Assembly (NCBI GenBank): GCA_011523845.1
Contig: WTFV01000071.1
Location: forward strand, 1-50,950
Length of the DNA stretch: 50,950 nt
DNA from: Acidobacteriota bacterium
GTDB lineage: Bacteria > Acidobacteriota > Vicinamibacteria > Vicinamibacterales > UBA8438
Reading direction: 5' to 3'
Shown here: positions 41,960 through 50,262 of the stretch, piece after piece
Layout of the letters: each line of letters starts with the position of its first letter
How positions within the stretch are numbered: the stretch's first letter is position 1
Translations under genes and position numbers: made by a program
Notes under the pieces: generated by a model
The model's database searches: none
Told to the model about the DNA's origin: nothing
Seen by the model: the letters and a program-made list of their open reading frames with translations, nothing else

Positions 41960-44405
41960 ACGGCGTCACCGTCAGGCTCACCGAGACGAGCCGGCCCAGC
42001 GTCGGGCTGGCCGCGGTCTCCTGGTAGTCGGCGTCCATCACGTTCAGCACGTGGACGCCCACGCGCAGGTCGTCGTTCGGGCGCAGGTAGATCGCGAGGT
42101 CGGTGCGGGCGTACTCGTCGATCAGGACCGGGACGCCCTGCGAGCTCTGCGTCCGCTCGCCGACCCAGCGCTGATCGACGGACCCCGTCAGGCGCCACGT
42201 CCCGAGCGTCGCTCCCAACTGGATTCCGGCGTTGACCTTGTGCCGCGGCACCAGCGCCAGCGGGTTGCCGGTGGCGCGATCCTCGCTGTCCGTGAACGCG
42301 TAGTTGGCGTAGTAGCCCAGCCACGAGGCCGCCTGCCCGTTGGCCACCAGCTCCAGGCCGGTCGAGCGCGCGTCGGCGACGTTGACCCAGTCGAAGTGGT
42401 CGCGCTGCGGCGAGATGACGAGCTGGATGAGATCCGTCATGTCGTTGTGGAAGACGTTCATCTCGGTGCGGAGCGCGCGGCTGACCTCGTGCTGAATCCC
42501 GCCGTCGAACGAGACGATGTGCTCGGGCTCCAGATCCGGGTTCGGCAGTCCGGGAATGGGGCCGTGGAAGACGACGTTGCCGAACAGCTCGAACAGGCTC
42601 GGCGCGCGAAAGGCGCGGCCGGCGGACGTGCGAACCCGCGTCGTCGGCGTCACGGCGTACAGCAGCGACACCTTCGGCGAGCCGACCGATCCGAACTCCG
42701 AGTGCTGGTCGTAGCGCAGGCCGGGGACCAGCCGCAGCCGGTCGGCCAGCACCCACTCGTCCTGCACGTACGCGGAGAAGATGTCGAACCGCTCCCGTTG
42801 TCCCTGCGACAGGGGGAAGACGTCGCCGATCGCCGGATCGCGAACGATGGTGACGGTCGGGTTGGGCACGCCGCCCGCCGCCATGCCGGCCTGGATGCCC
42901 GCCGCCACGCGCGCGAGCATCGTGTCCCCGCCGAGCAGGTTCGAACGGTCGGCGATCGTGCTGTCGCCGAACGAGCCGCGCTCGCCCGTGTAGCTCGCCC
43001 CGAGGACGACGGTGTGATCGAGGTTCGGCGCCCAGGTGATCTGCGGCTCGACTAGCACGCTGCGGAAGTCGGTGTCCTGGCCGGTGAGGGCCGCGAAGGG
43101 AAACACGCCGCGCGTCACCGTCTCGTTGACGGCCGGTCCGGGCGGATCGACGATGGTCGTCTGCCGCGTCGGGGCGAGCGTGAAGTTCTCCTGGAAGAGG
43201 CGCTGGTTCGAGTAGCGGTAGCTGGTCCGGATCTGCGCCGACAGCGGACCCGCCCCGTTGTAGCGGAAGATGCCGCCGAGGTTGACCGCCGTGTCGCGCT
43301 TGTGCTCCTCGACCGCAACCGGCAGGCGGGCCGACATGTCGAGGCCTGTCTCGTAGCTGGAGATCCGCGGCAGCAGCGTCACGTCCCACGCGTCGGAGGC
43401 GGAGAAGTCCAGCCGGCCCGTCAGCCGCACGTCCTCGTACCCGACGTTGCGCAGCGGCACCTCCTGTTGCTGCAGGCTGCCGTCCTCGGCGATGCGCGGA
43501 ACGGTGCGGGTGTCGCGGTTGTAGACGTTGTCCATCTTCCGTCGATCCGTGGTGAACGCGTAGCCGACGGGGCCCGACTCCCCGCGCACGGAAGCGCCGA
43601 GCTGGTAGTAGCCGGCCGAGCCGCCGCTGGCGAAGAAGTCGGCGGCCGGCGGGCCCTCGCCGGGCCGGGTGATGGCGTTGATGGCGCCGGCGAAGGCGTT
43701 GGCGCCGTAGAGGCTCGAGAACGGCCCGCGGACCACCTCGGCGCGCTCCACCGAGGCGAGCGGCACGAGGCTCAGTGCGGCGAGGGTGCCGAGACCCAGG
43801 TCGTTGGCCGGCAGCCCGTCCACGAGGAGCAGGGCCCGCTTGGTGCCGGGGACGCCGCGCATGACGAGCGACGAGTTCGCGCGGGCGGCCATGCCGGAGG
43901 TCTCGGCCAGATCGATGGCGGGCGTCCTGCGCAGCAGGTCCTGCAGGTTGCGGGCCGACGACGCCTCGATGGTCTCCGCGTCGAGAATCGTGACGCTGGC
44001 CGCGACCTCGGAGACCGCCCGTTCGGTCTGCGTCGCGGTCACCACGACGCTCTCCTCGAACTGCAGCACCGGGAGCCGGAGATCGAGAAGTACCGGCTGC
44101 CCGGCTGCCACCGTCACCGGCGAGGTCAGCGAAGCGAAGGCTTCCCGCGTGACGGTCAACTGGTAGTCCCCGGTTGGAACGCCGTCGATCGCGAACGCGC
44201 CGTCGGCTCCCGTGGTGGCCGCGACCTCGGTGCCGTCGAGAACCACGAGCGCGGCCGGCAGCGGCGCCCCGCCGTCCTCGGCCACGACGATGCCCTGAAT
44301 GGATCCGGTCTCCTCCAGACCGAACGCCGGGCCCGCTACGAACAGTGCGGCGGCGACAACTGCGCCCGAAGCGAAAGAAAGAGCGATTCGACTACGCACA
44401 CGCAT
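41955..44405 (-). CDS. TonB-dependent outer-membrane receptor (HmuR-like)
   Basis: 816 residues from ATG 44405 (GGAGG nine bases upstream). A signal peptide is followed by a carboxypeptidase-regulatory-like domain (GSIQGIVVAEDGGAPLPAAL, about 35-115), a TonB-box-like EESVVVTATQ, the plug (NLQDLLRRTPAIDLAE, VLMRG-like LVMRGVPGTKRALLLVDGLP, VERAEVVRGPFSSLYGANAF) and a 22-strand barrel ending in VSLTVTPF. FRAPSLFELF near residue 597 is followed by a histidine (VVFHGP) and NPDLEPEH. This resembles the FRAP / His / NPNL layout of heme receptors, although FRAP and NPDL boxes also occur in other TonB receptors. First gene of the chelatase unit. Confidence 0.9.
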   Translation of the reverse strand: MRVRSRIALSFASGAVVAAALFVAGPAFGLEETGSIQGIVVAEDGGAPLPAALVVLDGTEVAATTGADGAFAIDGVPTGDYQLTVTREAFASLTSPVTVAAGQPVLLDLRLPVLQFEESVVVTATQTERAVSEVAASVTILDAETIEASSARNLQDLLRRTPAIDLAETSGMAARANSSLVMRGVPGTKRALLLVDGLPANDLGLGTLAALSLVPLASVERAEVVRGPFSSLYGANAFAGAINAITRPGEGPPAADFFASGGSAGYYQLGASVRGESGPVGYAFTTDRRKMDNVYNRDTRTVPRIAEDGSLQQQEVPLRNVGYEDVRLTGRLDFSASDAWDVTLLPRISSYETGLDMSARLPVAVEEHKRDTAVNLGGIFRYNGAGPLSAQIRTSYRYSNQRLFQENFTLAPTRQTTIVDPPGPAVNETVTRGVFPFAALTGQDTDFRSVLVEPQITWAPNLDHTVVLGASYTGERGSFGDSTIADRSNLLGGDTMLARVAAGIQAGMAAGGVPNPTVTIVRDPAIGDVFPLSQGQRERFDIFSAYVQDEWVLADRLRLVPGLRYDQHSEFGSVGSPKVSLLYAVTPTTRVRTSAGRAFRAPSLFELFGNVVFHGPIPGLPNPDLEPEHIVSFDGGIQHEVSRALRTEMNVFHNDMTDLIQLVISPQRDHFDWVNVADARSTGLELVANGQAASWLGYYANYAFTDSEDRATGNPLALVPRHKVNAGIQLGATLGTWRLTGSVDQRWVGERTQSSQGVPVLIDEYARTDLAIYLRPNDDLRVGVHVLNVMDADYQETAASPTLGRLVSVSLTVTPF

Positions 44406-44501
44406 CACAAATCCACCTCCGCGGCGGTCGCGTGTTCGGCACACCGGCCGACGAGCCTCCCGCCGATTTCAATTTCGAACGGCCGGTCCGCGGTGGGTTT
44501 C

Positions 44502-44516
44502 CCTGAACCGTTCAGG
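44502..44516. promoter_or_regulatory. 15-bp palindrome upstream of the receptor gene
   Basis: CCTGAAC and GTTCAGG flank a single central base, a perfect dyad about 97 bp upstream of the receptor start and between it and the next gene. The position fits an operator for the chelatase operon. It does not look like a Fur box, which is AT-rich. The regulator is unknown. Confidence 0.45.
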
Positions 44517-44535
44517 TCGCCCCCGGACCCTCCTC

Positions 44536-46824
44536 TCAACGCCCGGTTCCGGCACCTTGCCCGATACGGATCAGCTCCCGGCCCGTCCGGACGAGCAAAG
44601 CGCCGTCGACGGCGGCAACTCCGTACACGCGCTCGGAGACGGTCAGCGAGTTCCGCGCCAGCTCGATCGGCTCGGCGGCGTCCGCGGCGAAGATCGAGGC
44701 CACGCCGTCGGTCCCGAACACGTAGACCCGGTCTCCGTTGACGATTGGCGTCGCCCACGCCGCCGACGCCAGGCGGGTCGCCCACCGCGACCGGCCGGAC
44801 CCCAGCTCCAGGCAGCGGATGACGCCCCGGGAGTTGATGAAGTAGATCGCTTCGCCGGTCACGACCGGCGACGACATCGACGCCGTCGCGCTCCGGCCGC
44901 GCCAGAGCACCAGCTCGTCCGGCAGGCGCCCGCCGTGCTCGATCGGTAGCGCGAGGTTGGATCGCGAGTCCGCCGAGGGAACGACGATGCGCTGGTCGAC
45001 CAGGACCGGTGACGAGAGTCTGTTGCCGGAGAGACCGTCGATCCACCAGACCCGTTCGCCGGTCTCCGCGTCGTATGCCTCGACGCTGCCGTCGATGCTG
45101 ACCACCACGAGCTCGCCGCCGCCCGAGGGCACGACAATGGGCGTCGTCCACGAAGAGGTCGCGGGACGGTCCGCCTTCCACCGCGTCTCGCCGGTGGCCG
45201 CATCGACGGCCAGCAGGTACGACGGTCCGTCGTGGGCGGCCAGGACGAACAGCGTCCCGTCGTTGCCGGCGAGCGAGCTGCCCAGGCCGTAGCCTTCGAT
45301 CCCGCCGTAGTCCGCCTTCAGCGAGCGGGACCAGATCGGCTCGCCGTCATGGCTCAGCGCACCGATGTCGCCGCTCTCGAACAGGTAGTAGACCCGCTCG
45401 GCGTCGACCCGCGGCGTCGGCGCGCCTTTCGCGACGATGTTCGAGACCTCGACCGGCTGGCTCGAGGCGAGGGTGTGGCGCCACCGCAGCACGCCGGTCT
45501 CCGCGTCGACCGCCTCGACGATCTGCGTCTCGCGCCACGGACCGTCGATGGCGGTGACGAACACCAGGCCGTCCCAGACCACGGGGCTCGACTGGCCGTA
45601 GCCCCCGACCGGATGCCGCCACGCGATGTTCTCCCCGTCCGACCAGGTCAGCGGGAGATCGCGGGCCTGGCTGTGACCGAACGCCGGTCCCCGAAAGCCG
45701 GGCCAACGCCGGGCGCCGGCCAGCGGAGGCCGGTCGCCTGCCGCGCCCGCCGCGCGCAGCGGCGCCTCGACGACGTCGCTCGGCCGGAGCGGGGCCGTCT
45801 CGACCCGGTCGACGCGCGCGTGGGTCCGGCCGTGCGCGGCTCCCCCCGCGATGTGCAGCACATCCGCTCCGCCGACCAGCGCGTGGTTCGCGCGTTCCGG
45901 CGCGATGTCGTAGGCGAGCGCCTGCCAGGCCCGCCCGTCGGTGTCGAGACGGTACAGCTGGTTGATGTCGCTCGCATACAGGCCCCCGCCGGTCGAGGCC
46001 ATGCCCAGGCCGACGCCCCGGCTGCGGCCGCGCACCGGCGGGACGGGCGCCGGCGCCAGCGTCCGGGTCTCCAGGTCCAGCCGATGCGCTTCGAGCTCCG
46101 GCCCCCGGGGCGTCATGCCGCCGGCCACCCAGATCGCATCGCCGTGGACGGCCGCGGCGAGGGAATGCAGGCGCAGCGATGCCGTCTCGACCACGGTCCA
46201 GGCCACGGGGTCCGCGTCGAGATCGGCGACGAGCACGTCGGCGCGCCAGTCGTCGGCCGGCACGGCGGGCGGGCGAAAGCGCGCACCGGGACCCTCGGCC
46301 GCGACCGAGGGCGCCCAACCGCCGATCACCCAGAGCCGGCGCCCCTCGATCACCGCCGCGTGGTCCGTCCTGCCCGACGGCATCGGCGTCAGATCGATCC
46401 ACCGCCCGTCCGTCCGGTCCCACCGCTGCAGGTCGGGGCGGGCTCGACGGGCGCCCGTGACCTCGGCGCCGCCCACGCGGTAGAGGTCCTCGCCGTCGCT
46501 GACGAGCACCGCGCCGCGTATCGGTTCGCCGGTCCAGACCGTCGTCCAGGACGCGTCCTGCGGGGAGAGCGCGTAGAGGGCCGCCTTCCCTGTGCTCGCG
46601 GCGGTGCGGGAGGCGGGCCGCTGCTCTCCGGTGTGCACGTAGAGCACGTCGCTGACGTACGCCCCGGACGCGTCCGACGACGGGTGCGGGAGGGGCGGCG
46701 CGGTCTCGGGCGGCGCGGCCGGCGACAGGGGGGACTGCGCGATCGCCGGCGCGCCGGCGATCGCTCCGCCCGCCAGAATGACCGCCGCCACCATGGCGGT
46801 TGCCGTAGCGAATCGTCGTCGCAT
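44536..46824 (-). CDS. Secreted kelch plus PQQ-like double beta-propeller protein
   Basis: 762 residues. After the signal peptide and a Pro-rich linker, residues about 60-340 form a kelch-like propeller (RTDHAAVIEGRRLWVIGGW, HSLAAAVHGDAIWVAGGM, ANHALVGGADVLHIAGGA). From about 375 a PQQ-like propeller starts with RRWPGFRGPAFGHSQ and continues with blades such as VDAETGVLRWRHTL, AVDAATGETRWKAD and YDAETGERVWWIDG. The second half parallels the 13125-14582 protein. The two propellers on one chain probably form a binding platform; no enzymatic residues are evident. It is transcribed with the propeller gene 11 bp upstream. Confidence 0.85.
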   Translation of the reverse strand: MRRRFATATAMVAAVILAGGAIAGAPAIAQSPLSPAAPPETAPPLPHPSSDASGAYVSDVLYVHTGEQRPASRTAASTGKAALYALSPQDASWTTVWTGEPIRGAVLVSDGEDLYRVGGAEVTGARRARPDLQRWDRTDGRWIDLTPMPSGRTDHAAVIEGRRLWVIGGWAPSVAAEGPGARFRPPAVPADDWRADVLVADLDADPVAWTVVETASLRLHSLAAAVHGDAIWVAGGMTPRGPELEAHRLDLETRTLAPAPVPPVRGRSRGVGLGMASTGGGLYASDINQLYRLDTDGRAWQALAYDIAPERANHALVGGADVLHIAGGAAHGRTHARVDRVETAPLRPSDVVEAPLRAAGAAGDRPPLAGARRWPGFRGPAFGHSQARDLPLTWSDGENIAWRHPVGGYGQSSPVVWDGLVFVTAIDGPWRETQIVEAVDAETGVLRWRHTLASSQPVEVSNIVAKGAPTPRVDAERVYYLFESGDIGALSHDGEPIWSRSLKADYGGIEGYGLGSSLAGNDGTLFVLAAHDGPSYLLAVDAATGETRWKADRPATSSWTTPIVVPSGGGELVVVSIDGSVEAYDAETGERVWWIDGLSGNRLSSPVLVDQRIVVPSADSRSNLALPIEHGGRLPDELVLWRGRSATASMSSPVVTGEAIYFINSRGVIRCLELGSGRSRWATRLASAAWATPIVNGDRVYVFGTDGVASIFAADAAEPIELARNSLTVSERVYGVAAVDGALLVRTGRELIRIGQGAGTGR

Positions 46825-46835
46825 GGCGGACCCGA

Positions 46836-47786
46836 TCAGTCGAGCTCGACGATGGTGATGGCGTTCCAGTTGTTCATCGGGATGAGCAACCGGTTCCGCT
46901 TCGAGTCGTAGGCCATCGAGGCGGCGCTCGGGATGCCGGACGCCACGACCTCGGCTTCCTCTCCGGGACGGATGCGCGAGACGGTGCCGATCCGGACGCT
47001 GGAGACGTACTTCGTGCCGTCCTCCAGGATGACCAGCCCGTCGTTGCCGCCGTCCACCGCGTGCTCGGTCCTGACGAGCTCGCCGTCGGGCGAGAACGTG
47101 AGCACCGCGTTGTCGTTGATGTTCACCACGACGACGTTGCCGCCCGGGTCGAAGGCGACGCCGTTGGGCCGGGCCAGCGGCGCTCCTTCGACGACGACCG
47201 ACGCGTCGCCGTCCGGTCCGATCCGGTACACGCGCCAGGTGCCGCTCTCCTCGGTCCCGGTCTGCGTGGCCCAGATGGTGCCGTCCTCGGCGACCTCGAT
47301 GTCGTTGAAGCGTTGCGCGTCCTCGACGGTGACGCTACCCCGCGGCTCGCCGCTCTCCATGTCGAACCAGCGCACGACGTTGATGTCGGCCACGTACAGC
47401 AGGCCGTTGACGATGTCGCTGCCGAGGGGGTGGTTCAGCGTCAGGCCGTTTCGGTCGACGCCGATCCACTTCAGCGTGTGCGTGCTGCCGTCGGGATTGA
47501 TCAGCGAGATGTAGCCGTCGTTCGGAATGATGTCCTGGGCGATGCCGGCGTTGACCGCTACGTACAGGTCCCGCGCCTCGTCGTAGGCCATGCTCTCGGC
47601 GAAGCGGAAGCCGCCGTAGGTCTTGGCGTTCGACGACAGGTCGAGCGGCGCGCCCGCCATGAACGGCTGTTCGGAAGCTTCCTGGGCCTGTGCCCCGTCG
47701 GTCGCCGGGCCGGCGGCGCAAACGGCCAGCAGGGCGGTGACCACCATCCATCGGGAAACGAGCTGTTCTCTGCAAAGACGTGACAT
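46836..47786 (-). CDS. Secreted SMP-30/NHL-like beta-propeller protein
   Basis: 316 residues from ATG 47786, with GGAGGAG ten bases upstream. A signal peptide ends near GAQAQEAS. The blades resemble SMP-30/gluconolactonase-like and NHL proteins: FNDIEVAEDGTIWATQTG, RPNGVAFDPGGNVVVVNIND, NDGLVILEDGTKYVSSVRIG and ASMAYDSKRNRLLIPMNNWN. The divalent-metal ligands of SMP-30 (Glu, Asn, Asp) have plausible counterparts in FAESMAYD, NGVAFD and NDGL. A lactonase activity is possible but unproven. First gene of a two-gene unit. Confidence 0.8.
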   Translation of the reverse strand: MSRLCREQLVSRWMVVTALLAVCAAGPATDGAQAQEASEQPFMAGAPLDLSSNAKTYGGFRFAESMAYDEARDLYVAVNAGIAQDIIPNDGYISLINPDGSTHTLKWIGVDRNGLTLNHPLGSDIVNGLLYVADINVVRWFDMESGEPRGSVTVEDAQRFNDIEVAEDGTIWATQTGTEESGTWRVYRIGPDGDASVVVEGAPLARPNGVAFDPGGNVVVVNINDNAVLTFSPDGELVRTEHAVDGGNDGLVILEDGTKYVSSVRIGTVSRIRPGEEAEVVASGIPSAASMAYDSKRNRLLIPMNNWNAITIVELD

Positions 47787-47881
47787 TTCAGTGCTCCTCC
47801 ATTCCGAGTGTTCTTTCCGGGATGCGCCGCCGCGTGCGCGTGCACCGACGCCGATCCCGACAACTGGCGAAAACGTGAGTG

Positions 47882-48160
47882 AGTGCGTGTCGCAGGCTGC
47901 GACGAGACGGCTACGCGGGCGGGCCGCGCGTGGGGCGGATGCCCAGGGCTATGCCGCGTTCGCCGTCCGGGTGGGCGGAGACGAGGGCGTACGCGACGAG
48001 ATCCGGCTCGGACGACGCGGGCGTGCCGTCCGTGGCGATCCCCGACAGGTGCCGGAAATGACAGGCGTCGCAGTCCGCGTGACCGGCAGGCTGCACGTCG
48101 GCGTCGTGCTCGTGGAGCGCGACGCCGACCGATGCGAGCGCGAGCACCACGAGCAGTGCC
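47882..48160. repeat. Inverted repeat, left arm
   Basis: About 280 bp that match 49687-49968 in opposite orientation, covering most of the small CDACH protein gene and 30 bp of 3' flank. Matching noncoding flank (GTAGCCGTCTCGTCGCAGCC) shows that this is DNA duplication and not only protein similarity. Confidence 0.75.
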
Positions 48161-48195
48161 GCAGCTAACGCCGCCGTCCGCTTCAACCGGACCAT
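47911..48195 (-). CDS. Small exported His/Cys-rich protein (CDACH type), copy 1
   Basis: 94 residues from ATG 48195. A signal peptide or anchor (MVRLKRTAALAAALLVVLAL) is followed by LHEHDADVQPAGHADCDACH, which gathers five histidines, two cysteines and several acidic residues, then FRHLSGIATDG. The spacing (CxxCH) is that of a heme site, but the short length and dense upstream histidines make direct metal binding likelier, as in DUF2946-like proteins near metal TonB receptors. A near-identical relative lies at 49577-49936 in the opposite orientation. Confidence 0.65.
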   Translation of the reverse strand: MVRLKRTAALAAALLVVLALASVGVALHEHDADVQPAGHADCDACHFRHLSGIATDGTPASSEPDLVAYALVSAHPDGERGIALGIRPTRGPPA

Positions 48196-48347
48196 CCGAC
48201 TATTGAGGAGCAAAAGTGCGCCGGAGTCAAGCGCGTCCTTCCGAGACCGATCGCCGCGGGGCGGGTTCGGCAGTCGTTTCCCGCGAGCCCTTGCCGCCCC
48301 AGGGTAATCTCTGCTAGCGTCGAAAGCGGATGGTCAAGAGAGGACCC

Positions 48348-48635
48348 ATGCACACGGTGCTCCCCGGACGTAGCCCCGGCTGGCGCGCTTGGTGCGTCGT
48401 CCTGGCGTTGGTGCTGGCCGGCGCTACGGCCGTCGCGGCCATCTGCCACGAGGAGCACGCAGCCGACCAGGACTGCGCCGTCTGCCAGCTCCGACACCAG
48501 CCTGCCGCCGAACTCTCCGGATCGCTGCAGATCGGATTCGCGGACGTTCCGGAGCCGCTCGAGCAGGCTGTCGACGGCGGGTGGATCGCACCCGCTCATT
48601 CCCGCCGCCTCCCGGCCCGCGCTCCCCCCGCCTAG
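48348..48635 (+). CDS. Small exported His/Cys protein (CAVC type)
   Basis: 95 residues from ATG 48348 (GAGAGGA just upstream). A signal peptide (WRAWCVVLALVLAGATAVA) precedes ICHEEHAADQDCAVCQLRHQ, a metal-ligand cluster like that of the two CDACH proteins nearby but with CxxCQ in place of CxxCH. The rest is a short Ala/Pro-rich tail. It lies upstream of, and on the same strand as, the TonB-receptor relic, as expected if it once belonged to a metal-uptake unit. Confidence 0.6.
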   Translation: MHTVLPGRSPGWRAWCVVLALVLAGATAVAAICHEEHAADQDCAVCQLRHQPAAELSGSLQIGFADVPEPLEQAVDGGWIAPAHSRRLPARAPPA

Positions 48636-48872
48636 CCCGTCACGCGCTCCGTTCGCCTGTCGTGCAGTGATCGTCGGCGCGTCCGCCCGTGTCCGGCGCG
48701 CATGCAGGCGCCCCGCGGGATCGCCATGTCTCCTGGCGCCGCTCGGGGGTTCCGGCCGGGCGTCCCCCGGACGAAACTCCTGCCGGTGCCGAGCGATGGG
48801 TTCCGGCAACGTGGCTCCATGGCACGACAGCGACAGCTCGATGAGCCGTTGGGGGCTCGGGAAGAGAAAGCG

Positions 48873-49088
48873 ATGCACCGCTCGATTGCGACATGTCTTG
48901 CGGCGGCCGTAGGTGCGGCCGGCGGCGGCGACACGCCGTCGCCGCGGCGGCACGCGGCGCACATCCTGTCGTTCACGGGCTGCAACTTGACGAACGCGCT
49001 GTATCGGAACCACACCTCGTTCATCGAGGATCTGGCCCCCGAGACGGGCCGGGGGGTCAGAGTGAACTACGCGGTGCGGTTCCACTAG
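48873..49088 (+). pseudogene. TonB-dependent receptor relic: signal peptide joined to the last beta-strands
   Basis: A 71-codon frame starts at ATG 48873 (AAGAGAAAG upstream) with a signal-like MHRSIATCLAAAVGAAGGG. It then passes to NLTNALYRNHTSF and IEDLAPETGRGVRVNYAVRF, the C-terminal end of ZnuD-type (zinc or other metal) TonB receptors, including the terminal aromatic region but with a final His. The plug and most of the barrel (about 600 residues) are missing. One internal deletion explains it. The preceding CAVC protein gene fits an original metal-uptake operon. Confidence 0.65.
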
Positions 49089-49576
49089 ACGGTCGGGGCT
49101 CCTCTGTCCCCGTCCATGCGCAGGGCCGCCCGCCGGAAACCATTCCCTCCCCGGCGGGCGGCCGCGCTAAATCGGTGGTCTTCTCGTCGATGACCAGACC
49201 GGCAACCGGTCTCGCCGAAGCCCGTGCCGCTGTCCGGCGCGTCAGCGAAGCGCATCACGCCGTCCGAGATCCGGCCGACGTCGTGGTGCGGCAACCGCGC
49301 GGGCCCCCGTCCGCACGCCCGAGCCGGCGGCGCCGGCATCCTGCGCGGCGGTCACGACGTAGCCGGTGGCTTCCGGGCAGTCGCGGTACTCGTGGCCCGT
49401 GTCTCTCCGCCGCTGCCGGCCGAATGCCTCGGAGCGCGCGATCTCCAACTTCTGAACGTCGAGTGCCGCGGCGCGGGGATGGACGATCGGTCCCGAGGTG
49501 TCCGACCTGCCCAGAACACACGAAATAAACACCATAACTACACGCCATCTACATGCATTAGCTGCGAGAATAGGGC
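49089..49576. other. Intergenic region, no gene recognised
   Basis: About 490 bp without a frame that shows a family motif or good start. The right end (49505-49570) is noticeably AT-richer than its surroundings and precedes the second CDACH protein gene, so it may hold that gene's former promoter or a junction of foreign DNA. Confidence 0.45.
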
Positions 49577-49936
49577 ATGGCTGGTGCCCTACGCGTCGGG
49601 TCGCCAAGGCGTCCGCGTAATCGGGTTGCGCACCGCGCCGAGCACGCTCCACCTTCGTGCTCGCCGGTGCCGGCGGCGATCGCGGTGGCACTCTTCGCGG
49701 TGCTCGCGCTGGCGTCGGTCGGCGTCGCGCTCCACGAGCACGACGCCGACGTGCAGGCTGCCGGTCACGGGGACTGCGACGCCTGTCATCTCCGGCACGT
49801 GCAAGGGGTCGCCACGAACGGCCCGCCCGCGACGCCCGCGCCGGATCTTGTCGCGCACGCCGTTGTTTCGACCCACCCGGACGGCGAACGGAGCGTAGCC
49901 CTCGGCATCCTTTCCACGCGCGGCCCGCCCGCGTAG
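49577..49936 (+). CDS. Small exported His/Cys-rich protein (CDACH type), copy 2
   Basis: The C-terminal 80 residues closely match copy 1: LASVGVALHEHDADVQAAGH then CDACHLRHVQGVAT and the same TRGPPA end. The N-terminus differs. Before AAIAVALFAVLALASVG there is no positively charged signal start like that of copy 1; the frame opens at ATG 49577 with an unrelated Arg/Pro-rich stretch, or at GTG 49667 with no charge at all. The 5' end was probably replaced at the edge of the inverted duplication, so export may be impaired. Confidence 0.5.
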   Translation: MAGALRVGSPRRPRNRVAHRAEHAPPSCSPVPAAIAVALFAVLALASVGVALHEHDADVQAAGHGDCDACHLRHVQGVATNGPPATPAPDLVAHAVVSTHPDGERSVALGILSTRGPPA

Positions 49937-49968
49937 CCGTCTCGTCGCAGCCGCCTGCGACACGCACG
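49687..49968. repeat. Inverted repeat, right arm
   Basis: Partner of 47882-48160 in opposite orientation, with a few substitutions and a three-base insertion in the 3' flank (CGCAGCCGCC against CGCAGCC). Together the arms enclose about 1.5 kb containing the TonB-receptor relic. Confidence 0.75.
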
Positions 49969-50097
49969 CACGTATCGCCGGTTGCCGCTACCGAAACGAC
50001 GGCACGACCCTGGAGAACCGGGAGTCTGTTTCTGCTGTGCCGATTCTGCAGCACAGGGCATCCGCCTCCTCCATGGATCGTGAAAGAGCACTCGAAG

Positions 50098-50262
50098 TCG
50101 TTCGACGACACGGCCAACCTCGTGCACACGGCGTCGGGGGGCGACTACCCGTCGGTGAACGTGTCGGTGACGGTTGACGATGACGAGACGGCGGCGCTGG
50201 TGCTGTCGAAGTCGTCCATCAACCCGGGCGAGGGAGGCAACGAGAGCTACACGGTGAAGCCT
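50098..50262 (+). pseudogene. Relic of a Calx-beta-type repeat protein
   Basis: In frame, this encodes DDTANLVHTASGGDYPS, VNVSVTVDDDETAALVLS and INPGEGGNESYTVK, the end of one Calx-beta-like repeat and the start of the next, as in long adhesin-like exported proteins. No start codon or signal lies upstream, and the frame changes character right after YTVK, so it is an isolated fragment. Confidence 0.6.

Noticed and set aside
38580..43055. Very long open frame (about 1490 codons) on the plus strand
   Set aside because: It is antisense to the CobN-like and receptor genes, has Arg/Val/Gly-rich composition typical of a GC-rich shadow frame and shows no family motif, while the opposite strand carries clear ones.
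44406..44535. Cobalamin riboswitch upstream of the TonB receptor
   Set aside because: A short AGGGAA-like stretch exists, but the conserved B12-box and surrounding helices are not present in order. This is one reason to prefer heme over B12 as the substrate.
47911..48195. Cytochrome c assignment from CDACH
   Set aside because: A single CxxCH in a 94-residue protein with five nearby histidines, and a paralogue with CxxCQ, fits metal binding better than covalent heme.
49242..50129. Minus-strand frame of about 295 codons
   Set aside because: It runs antisense through the second CDACH protein gene and the AT-rich gap, has no motif and changes composition along its length.
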